From Candidatus Cloacimonadota bacterium (GTDB lineage: Bacteria > Cloacimonadota > Cloacimonadia > Cloacimonadales > Cloacimonadaceae), in NCBI GenBank assembly GCA_023392795.1, contig JAEWNJ010000079.1, positions 1 through 10,285 on the forward strand: a stretch of 10,285 nt of DNA. The letters are read 5' to 3'. A program made the position numbers and the translations under genes. The number at the start of each line of letters is the position of its first letter. Positions within the stretch are counted from its first letter, which is position 1. Shown here in pieces: positions 4,721 through 10,285 of the stretch. The notes under the pieces are model-generated. The model made no database searches, had not been told where the DNA came from, and saw only the letters and a program-made list of their open reading frames with translations.

Positions 4721-7414
4721 CTGCAGAGCCCAGAGGCATTCATCCATGGTGGGATAATCCGCCTGAGGGCTGCCAACGCTATAGGTGCCTGCCAGCGGAC
4801 TAAGGTCTGAGGGAAGGGTTTGCTGCTCTGCGCCGATATCCCAAGCTTCTCCACGGTAGATTTCATTGATGTCGTCGTCAAATTCGTCCCGTACTTGCGC
4901 GATGCCCCGTAAGTATTGGCTGTGGACATGCATATCTTCATCCCACAGAGGATTGTAGCCAACACTGTGAACATTGATGCCGGGATGGGCTGCCTGTAAT
5001 GCTGCCAGGTCGTCAAATGTGGTGCTGCCCATTTTCACTAGATGGTTCCCCTCGGTGTAGTAGCTATTGTAATCGATTATCTGGCTTGAATTTGCCGTGT
5101 AGTATCCGATATCCATCGCCAAGCCGGCAATTGAGACAAAGATGTTATTCACAATGTCGATCTCAGAGGGTAACTCGTAGCTGTAAAAGGCGTTGGCGGT
5201 TTTCCTGCCATTTATCATGACCGAATTGTTCAGCACATCAAATCCGTTGCCTCCGATCCATAAACCGGTATTGGCAGATTGCCCCTCGATCTTGATCAGG
5301 TTATTGGCGATCAGGCTGCGCCCTCCTCCCACGATGGGATTGGCGACGGTGATCCCGTAGCTGGAACCAAAGACCTCATTGCGGACGATGTCGCCGTCCT
5401 GAATCCCGTTTATCTGGATGGCGTAACTACCAATGCCCTCAAAGCGGCAATCGGCGATATAGGGATCGTAAGCCTGGTTCAGTGCCAGGCCCATCAGCTG
5501 ATTCCTGAAGCTCGTGGCTGAGACCTGCAGATCGTAGCCACGCAGGCTCGCTCCGCGGGCGTTTCCATCAAACAAACAGGCTACCAGCTTCAGGTTTTCG
5601 GTGATGGCGCTGTCGTCGCAGACCATGCTGATCCGGTTATAAGAATCGGCAAGCCCCGTGGGTGCGGTAAAATTGCACCACATAAAGGTGACATCATGCA
5701 CATAGCCGTTGATACTCGCAATCCGGGAGTAATCCTGAGAACTTGCGCTGAAACTAATCTGATTGAAATTCAAATAACTGCTGCGATAGAGGCTAAGCAC
5801 CGGGTTTGAAGCGCTCGTCTGTCCCGAATAGGATATTGTGGGATATTCCGGTGTCATGGAGCTCAGCGTTACCTGATGATTGATCGCGGAGCCGGGTATG
5901 CGGTCAAACACTACTTGTTCATCAAATGCAGGATCGATCAAACTGCCGATCACGGGGTTAGCCACCCCCCGAAATGCCAGGGCTGTGGCGAAGCTGTTTA
6001 CGCTTTGAAAGTCTCCGCTTGCGCCGATGGTGTAAATCCCAGACATGGGGGAGAGCGTGGGATCCGAAGTATATTCCCAGGCGCCCAGATCAGGAGAGGA
6101 AGAACTGCGAGGATTGCCCCCAAAATCTACAGCGATATTCACATAGGGACCATAGTTGTCCATGCTCGGAGCATGGCTGATCAGATGGACATCTTCAAAG
6201 AAGGGGTTGTAATCGGTATTGGGGGAGCCGAAGAGCGGATTAAGCTCATTGATTTCTTTGTATGTGGTGTTGCTTTGCTTTCCCAGATAGCTGCCGCGGG
6301 TGTAAAGATTGTTGAAGCCCACGATATTACGAGTCACAGCGGGGCCTTCCACATTGCTAAAATAGACCGCGAAGCCTGCCCCCATATTCACAAAGTGATT
6401 CTTCATCAAACGGTTGTTTGATCCGGATAAAGTCAGCGCGTAGGAACCGGTGGTGGGGGATGTGATCTCTACCGAGTTATGCGCCGCGTAGATGTCTTCA
6501 CAGCTATTCAGGGTGAGGCCGGATGCATCCACGTTGCCGTTTCCGCCATACCAGTTATTGCCGTTGGCTCTGATGATGTTGTTGTACACATTTGGCGTAT
6601 CGCCGGAAGTACTTACATCACAACCCGAGAAATTCATTCCATTGGCCCAGGCATTTATCCTGTTGTTCTTTACCAATAGGTCTCCGTTGAGGCTGGTAGC
6701 CGAGATCCCGGTGTTTGCACCGTTAATGGTGTTGCTTTCCAGAGTCAGGTCCCCCACCCGGGTGAGGCTGATGGCGCAATAGCCGCCTTCATGGATGTTG
6801 GCAATGATGTCAAACTCGCTGAATCTATTGTTGGAGTTTGTAGAATTAACCACGATGTGATACCCGGGGGCAAAGAACTGATTGAATTGGATCACAACGT
6901 TATCCGCGTCGTTGGCGCTTTCGTTTACAAAGTAAATTGATTCATTGTTTGAGGTGCTGGTGCCGCTAGTATTGAAAAAGCGGTTGTTGGTGATGCTGAT
7001 GTCATTGCTGTCTCCACTCACCATGATGCTGCGGCTATATTGCCCGGTGGGAGCAAAGTCAAAATCGTCGATCCTGATGTTGCTGCTGTTCTTGATCAGA
7101 ATGATATAGTTATCCTGACTTGTAGCAGCGTGATTGGTGAAGATCACTTCATCGCTGGAGTAAGTACCCGATGATATATACAGCGTGTGCCCTGCCATAT
7201 CCAGATTTTCGATAATGTAGGGTCCGGTGTAGGTTCCGGGATTGAGGTAAAGATAGACGTTTCCGGTGATGCTGGCAGCGTGTAAGGCCGTGATGGCATT
7301 ATCCAGATCATCAAAGTTGGCCGCGGCGCCACCAACCGTGTAGGGACCCTGCATGTTTTGTCCATACAGAATGCAAGCTAATAAAATCAGTGTCAGTGTC
7401 AGTAAGCTCTTCAT
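4718..7414 (-). CDS. N-terminal part of a giant secreted parallel beta-helix protein (modules 1, 2 and start of 3)
   Basis: The ATG at 7414 has AGGAGAG about 7 nt upstream. Residues 1-19 form a signal peptide (MKSLLTLTLILLACILYGQ). LLAC could alternatively act as a lipobox with Cys14. Module 1 runs from GPYTVGGAAANFDDL (about 23) to PDLGAWEY (441-448). Module 2 runs from GIYTIGASGDFQSV (about 459) to WDIGAEQQ (858-865). Module 3 begins at GTYSVGSPQADYPTM (about 876) and is cut by the stop after residue 898. Each module opens with a Y-[TS]-[IV]-G segment and a predicted helix (NAITALH, SFATALAF, ECLWAL), continues with beta-helix rungs rich in N-N-x-[IF], and closes with a DIGA-like motif. The role is inferred: exported, surface or extracellular, perhaps carbohydrate-binding or adhesive. 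The full frame to 2090 has 1,775 codons, so this ORF is about half the ancestral protein. Confidence 0.85.
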   Translation of the reverse strand: MKSLLTLTLILLACILYGQNMQGPYTVGGAAANFDDLDNAITALHAASITGNVYLYLNPGTYTGPYIIENLDMAGHTLYISSGTYSSDEVIFTNHAATSQDNYIILIKNSSNIRIDDFDFAPTGQYSRSIMVSGDSNDISITNNRFFNTSGTSTSNNESIYFVNESANDADNVVIQFNQFFAPGYHIVVNSTNSNNRFSEFDIIANIHEGGYCAISLTRVGDLTLESNTINGANTGISATSLNGDLLVKNNRINAWANGMNFSGCDVSTSGDTPNVYNNIIRANGNNWYGGNGNVDASGLTLNSCEDIYAAHNSVEITSPTTGSYALTLSGSNNRLMKNHFVNMGAGFAVYFSNVEGPAVTRNIVGFNNLYTRGSYLGKQSNTTYKEINELNPLFGSPNTDYNPFFEDVHLISHAPSMDNYGPYVNIAVDFGGNPRSSSSPDLGAWEYTSDPTLSPMSGIYTIGASGDFQSVNSFATALAFRGVANPVIGSLIDPAFDEQVVFDRIPGSAINHQVTLSSMTPEYPTISYSGQTSASNPVLSLYRSSYLNFNQISFSASSQDYSRIASINGYVHDVTFMWCNFTAPTGLADSYNRISMVCDDSAITENLKLVACLFDGNARGASLRGYDLQVSATSFRNQLMGLALNQAYDPYIADCRFEGIGSYAIQINGIQDGDIVRNEVFGSSYGITVANPIVGGGRSLIANNLIKIEGQSANTGLWIGGNGFDVLNNSVMINGRKTANAFYSYELPSEIDIVNNIFVSIAGLAMDIGYYTANSSQIIDYNSYYTEGNHLVKMGSTTFDDLAALQAAHPGINVHSVGYNPLWDEDMHVHSQYLRGIAQVRDEFDDDINEIYRGEAWDIGAEQQTLPSDLSPLAGTYSVGSPQADYPTMDECLWALQ

Positions 7415-7722
7415 ACTTCTCTCCTGGTGTTATTCAATTCTTAAGGATCATAAGTAGTGGTACTTTTCCACATATCAGTCCATGAAAAGGCGACAGATCT
7501 CACAAAGCCATAAACAGTCAAGTTTGCATTTATGCAATCGTCAGAAAGCTGCCCTGTAACACCATTGCCTCTACCAGGGAAAGGTGCTTAGGAAACTATC
7601 TATCATGGTGATAGCTTGTGGAATCCCGTCAACAACTGATCAAATGCGAGGAATCAGGAGGGGGAAAAAACCCGGTTGCAAGGCCGGAGAGCAGCCTATT
7701 CTATATTGTCAATCATCCCCCC
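7415..7722. other. Intergenic region between the acetyltransferase and beta-helix genes
   Basis: No credible gene was found in these 308 bases. The start-proximal end holds the AGGAGAG of the giant gene. A 14-bp inverted repeat, TTGCAT-2 nt-ATGCAA, lies at 7524-7537, and a hairpin CTATCA-TGG-TGATAG at 7600-7614. The end nearest the acetyltransferase holds a probable terminator. No convincing -35/-10 pair for the beta-helix gene was found. Confidence 0.6.
7665..7687 (-). terminator. Probable intrinsic terminator after the acetyltransferase gene
   Basis: On the minus strand a short CCGG-8 nt-CCGG stem is followed by G and six T. A longer outer pairing is possible between GAGGGGGGA at the stop codon (7716-7724) and the CCCCCTC beyond the T run (7658-7665). 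The inner stem is only 4 bp, so the call is tentative. Confidence 0.4.
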
Positions 7723-8550
7723 TCAGGGAATGCAGAATACCAGCATGTTCAGGGCTTCTTCACCCTCTTCATCCCAGAAGTAAAACTTGCTCTGCCTGAG
7801 ACGACCGATCTCAGCCTGCATACTTTGCGGAATGGTGATGCTGTATTTCTTGCGGGAGCCAAAGTAATGCTGCAAATAGGGCAATTCCGCCTGCAGATCG
7901 GAGGGCAGATCGCTCAGCAGGGTAATGCAGCGTTCACCCACTGTTCCCACCAGATACAGACCCTGCGGCGTTCTAAAGATCTCGGCATGCTTCCTGATGA
8001 AGGGCAGGGCATCCCCGGTGTTGTGCACTGTATGCCAATTCAGGGGGATGTGGCCGGGGTAATGGCGAAACGCTTCCCTGCCATAATCAAGGATTACTTC
8101 CGGAACAGCGGTTTTGACCACGCCCCGCCGCTCCAGATTGTAGTATCCGGCGATCTGCCTTGAACCCATCCTGGAAGTGATGGCAAGGCTTTCCACGTTC
8201 TTGTAATAAGTGCAAAACTCAAAAGCAAGCTGTGGGTTTTGCCGTTTGAGAGAAGCCGCAAAAGCCATCAATTCCCGGTTCATCAGCTTGGCTATGCCCT
8301 TGCCCTGATAGCGGCGATGCACGCGCAAACCCTCAAACCACAGGACATTATCCGGGAATAAACTCAGCTTCAGACAGGCGATCACTTTGCCCTGGTATTC
8401 ACAGACAAAGAACCAATCCTCGCTGATCCAGCGATCCACAATGAGCGGCAGATAATCGTGACCTTCCCAGATCCCGCGCGATATCTCGATCAGATCGGCG
8501 CGATCGGAGGGACGGGCAATACGAACCAGACAATCTTCTAGCTTAAACAT
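7723..8550 (-). CDS. GNAT-family N-acetyltransferase
   Basis: The start at 8550 gives a 275-residue protein beginning MFKLEDCLVRIARPSDRADL, which matches the first strand and helix of a GNAT fold. The open frame continues upstream to 8724, but that part looks non-coding. No good Shine-Dalgarno precedes 8550, so the start is not certain. IWEGHDYLP (about 28-36) and the acetyl-CoA-binding motif A, RVHRRYQGKGIAKLM (about 81-95, with Q-G-K-G-I-A), are clear, followed by an AITSRMGS segment typical of GNAT motif B (S..I..R.G). The second half (about 150-275) lacks a motif A and may be a degenerate second domain or substrate-binding extension. The substrate is unknown. The gene is divergent from lepB and appears monocistronic. 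Confidence 0.85.
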   Translation of the reverse strand: MFKLEDCLVRIARPSDRADLIEISRGIWEGHDYLPLIVDRWISEDWFFVCEYQGKVIACLKLSLFPDNVLWFEGLRVHRRYQGKGIAKLMNRELMAFAASLKRQNPQLAFEFCTYYKNVESLAITSRMGSRQIAGYYNLERRGVVKTAVPEVILDYGREAFRHYPGHIPLNWHTVHNTGDALPFIRKHAEIFRTPQGLYLVGTVGERCITLLSDLPSDLQAELPYLQHYFGSRKKYSITIPQSMQAEIGRLRQSKFYFWDEEGEEALNMLVFCIP

Positions 8551-8748
8551 GGGGACAGTGGAGCCAGGATGGGTCTTTGAGTCAAGAGAAAACCGCCAAC
8601 TCCCCTTACGCAGCCAAGGTACCCCTGACCTTCTGAAGGCATCATTAACGCACCACAGGCCCCAGCCGCAGATTGTGCTTGACACATCTCCCGCTTGTCC
8701 AGTTTGGTTGTCCCATAGTGCCATAATGCCAAAAGGAAATGATATACC
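8551..8748. promoter_or_regulatory. Divergent intergenic region between the acetyltransferase and lepB
   Basis: The 198-bp gap must carry promoters for both genes. On the plus strand a perfect TTGACA (8679-8684) and a CATAAT (8722-8727) are present but 37 nt apart, so they are not a standard sigma-70 pair. AAGGAA (8733-8738) may be the lepB ribosome binding site, with a rather long spacing to the ATG at 8749. Confidence 0.4.
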
Positions 8749-9669
8749 ATGCTGAAGACCAAGTTGGAAAAAGAATCCCGGATCAATTACACCCTCACTC
8801 CCCTACCGGAGGGAAAGAAGTTTCACAAGCGTAAACCCGGCCTGCAGGACTGGGTGGAAGCCATTCTCTTCGCCTTTGTGGTGGCGATGATCATCCGCAA
8901 TTACACCTTTCAGAACTTCGTGATCCCTTCCTCTTCGATGGAAAAAACCCTGCTCACCGGGGACTTCCTGGTCGCCAACAAGGTAAAGTATTTCTTCACC
9001 GATCCCAAGCGGGAGGACATCGTGACTTTCCGCTATCCCAAGATCGAAGAGGGCACGCCCGAACATCCCCAGTATAAGAGCAACTTCATCAAGCTCTTCC
9101 ATCCCATTTACATCAACAAAAGCACTTCCTTCAGCAAGTTTCCCCTCACTGCCTTTCACCTTACTTACTACGCCCGCAAGAATGTGGTAAAGCGCGTGAT
9201 CGGCATGCCCGGCGACACCATCGAGATCCGCGATAAAATCGTGTATCTGAACGGCAAGGAGTTCAACCGCGGCTATGAATGCTATGGCATGGCATTCCCC
9301 TATCCGCCCGCTTCACCGCAGGTGATCGACGACCATCGCTATCAGGAAAACCAGATCGACCACATCACCTGGGGCAAAACTCCCGACCAAATCTGGTACG
9401 AGCCCTATCGGGTTCAGGCTGATTCACTGGCCCAGCGCAAGGTCTTCAACCGCGATTGGTTCGGCCCGGTCAAAGTACCAGAAGGCAGATACTTCGTGAT
9501 GGGCGACAACCGTGATGTGAGCGAAGACAGCCGCTACTGGGGATTTCTGGAGCGCGGTGACATCACCGGTTCGCCCTGGCTGATCTTCTTCTCGCGCGGT
9601 ATTGAGTACAATAAGCTGTACGATACCCCGCACGTGAGATGGAACCGCATCTTCCGCATGGCCGGCTAG
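8749..9669 (+). CDS. lepB: Signal peptidase I (type I leader peptidase)
   Basis: This inner-membrane serine/lysine protease removes signal peptides from exported proteins. The 306-residue product has an N-terminal cytoplasmic tail, one membrane span (about 34-50) and then box B, IPSSSMEKTLL, with the likely nucleophile Ser63 just before Met64. Box C/D follows as NKVKYFF and VVKRVIGMPGDTIEI, with the general base Lys148, and box E is MGDNRDVSEDSRYWGF (251-266). Two insertions set it apart from minimal enzymes: about residues 100-143 between the Ser and Lys boxes, and about 174-238, rich in Tyr/Pro/Asp, between boxes D and E. Similar enlarged forms occur in Bacteroidetes-like lineages. The next gene begins within its last codons, so the two are probably cotranscribed. 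The beta-helix protein would be a plausible client. Confidence 0.96.
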   Translation: MLKTKLEKESRINYTLTPLPEGKKFHKRKPGLQDWVEAILFAFVVAMIIRNYTFQNFVIPSSSMEKTLLTGDFLVANKVKYFFTDPKREDIVTFRYPKIEEGTPEHPQYKSNFIKLFHPIYINKSTSFSKFPLTAFHLTYYARKNVVKRVIGMPGDTIEIRDKIVYLNGKEFNRGYECYGMAFPYPPASPQVIDDHRYQENQIDHITWGKTPDQIWYEPYRVQADSLAQRKVFNRDWFGPVKVPEGRYFVMGDNRDVSEDSRYWGFLERGDITGSPWLIFFSRGIEYNKLYDTPHVRWNRIFRMAG

Positions 9670-10285
9670 GCCTTTACATCCACGTTCCCTGGTGCCTCAC
9701 ACGCTGTCCCTACTGCGTGTTTTTCGCTTTGCCCTACAGCCGCAAAGCCTTTGAAAGATATGTAACGACGCTGGAGCAAGAGAAAGCGCTATATCTTCCC
9801 ATCATCGATCGTCCCCTGAGCTCCGTTTATTTTGGCGGAGGAACGCCTTCCCTGCTCAGCGCCACTCAGATTAACGCCATTCTGAGCGGCCTGCCCCTTT
9901 GTGAGGATGCCGAAATCACTCTGGAACTGAATCCCATCCAGATCACCCCCGTTTTCGTTCAGCAACTGGCAAGCACCGCGGTAAATCGCATTTCTTTGGG
10001 AGTACAATCCCTTGATGATACAGAGCTTATGCTACTGGGACGCAAACATAAGGCAGCAGATATTGCCCCGGCGATCAAGCTGTTGCGGGATGGCGGCTTT
10101 ACAAACCTCAGCGCGGATCTCATCTACGGCCTGCCCAACAGCAGCGCGCAGCTTCTTTCCGCCAATCTGGAACAATTCCTGTCCCTGCCCATAGAACATC
10201 TATCCTGTTACCTTCTGGAAATCTCCTTTTCCTGCGCCCTGGCCCATCTGATCGGGCAAATCCCCCCGGATGAGTATTTGGCTGA
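9639..10285 (+). CDS. hemW: HemW-like radical SAM protein (heme chaperone / coproporphyrinogen III oxidase-like), 3' end beyond window
   Basis: The frame is open to the window edge. It carries LYIHVPWCLTRCPYCVFF, a CX3CX2C [4Fe-4S]/SAM cluster followed by Phe two residues after the last Cys, as in HemW (HemN has a fourth Cys there). Further family motifs are VYFGGGTPSLL, ITLELNP, RISLGVQSLDDTELMLLGRKH and LSADLIYGLPNS, all in the usual order. HemW proteins bind heme and are proposed to deliver it to respiratory enzymes. True coproporphyrinogen oxidase activity is usually absent. The only ATG upstream of the motif in frame is at 9639, which overlaps lepB by 31 nt and lacks a clear ribosome binding site. 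The start is therefore provisional, and translation may depend on lepB. Confidence 0.9.
   Translation, partial: MEPHLPHGRLGLYIHVPWCLTRCPYCVFFALPYSRKAFERYVTTLEQEKALYLPIIDRPLSSVYFGGGTPSLLSATQINAILSGLPLCEDAEITLELNPIQITPVFVQQLASTAVNRISLGVQSLDDTELMLLGRKHKAADIAPAIKLLRDGGFTNLSADLIYGLPNSSAQLLSANLEQFLSLPIEHLSCYLLEISFSCALAHLIGQIPPDEYLA

Noticed and set aside
7658..7724. Small SRP (4.5S-like) RNA, suggested by CCGGAGAGCAGCC and the outer GAGGGGGA/TCCCCCCTC pairing
   Set aside because: The required CC-GGAA-GG tetraloop stem before AGCAGCC is missing, and the segment overlaps the acetyltransferase stop and its terminator.
7618..8163. Plus-strand ORF of 181 codons
   Set aside because: It lies opposite the acetyltransferase, whose motif content and codon pattern are clearly real. 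No protein motif was seen in the plus-strand frame.
8551..8724. N-terminal extension of the acetyltransferase to 8724
   Set aside because: The extra 58 residues do not resemble a GNAT N-terminus and overlap the divergent promoter region. The fold begins at MFKLEDCLVRIARPSD.
8679..8727. TTGACA plus CATAAT as a lepB promoter
   Set aside because: The 37-nt gap between them is far from the usual 16-18 nt, so I did not call a promoter.

Overview
The window looks like a chromosomal stretch of an uncultured Gram-negative anaerobe. A very large secreted parallel beta-helix protein with an FN3-like tail, a signal peptidase I with long insertions, and short RAYT-linked hairpin repeats together suggest Cloacimonadota or a neighbouring FCB-group lineage. 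That placement is an inference from style, not from a marker gene.

Region 1 (about 1-2010, minus strand) is a decayed restriction-modification locus with a REP/RAYT element inside it. In transcription order it holds: a remnant of unknown identity (to 1806); a short gene broken by a one-base frameshift (1821-1458); the first ~17 codons of a DNA methyltransferase-like gene, joined to it by an ATGA overlap; a REP hairpin array (1166-1329); an intact-looking Y1 (HUH) REP-associated tyrosine transposase (1142-360); a second REP array (394-557) read as the transposase C-terminus; and an internally deleted Eco57I-like methylase fragment that starts within the transposase stop (ATGCTAA overlap). The two arrays share a 110-bp block with only three differences, and their 27-nt period keeps reading frames open.

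Region 2 (2017-7414, minus strand) is one giant gene of 1,775 codons. It encodes a signal peptide, four tandem parallel beta-helix modules of about 400-430 residues, and a C-terminal FN3-like domain. A strong intrinsic terminator follows it. A single in-frame TAA at codon 899 splits it into two long ORFs.

Region 3 (7415-7722) is a non-coding gap with a probable terminator for the upstream gene, small inverted repeats and a weak plus-strand resemblance to a cobalamin riboswitch. Region 4 (7723-8550, minus strand) is a GNAT-family acetyltransferase. Divergent from it, lepB (signal peptidase I) and the 5' part of a HemW-like radical SAM gene run on the plus strand to the window edge. The last two overlap and are probably cotranscribed.

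Regions 3 and 4 look like ordinary housekeeping DNA. The accessory signal is concentrated in region 1, plus the split giant gene.
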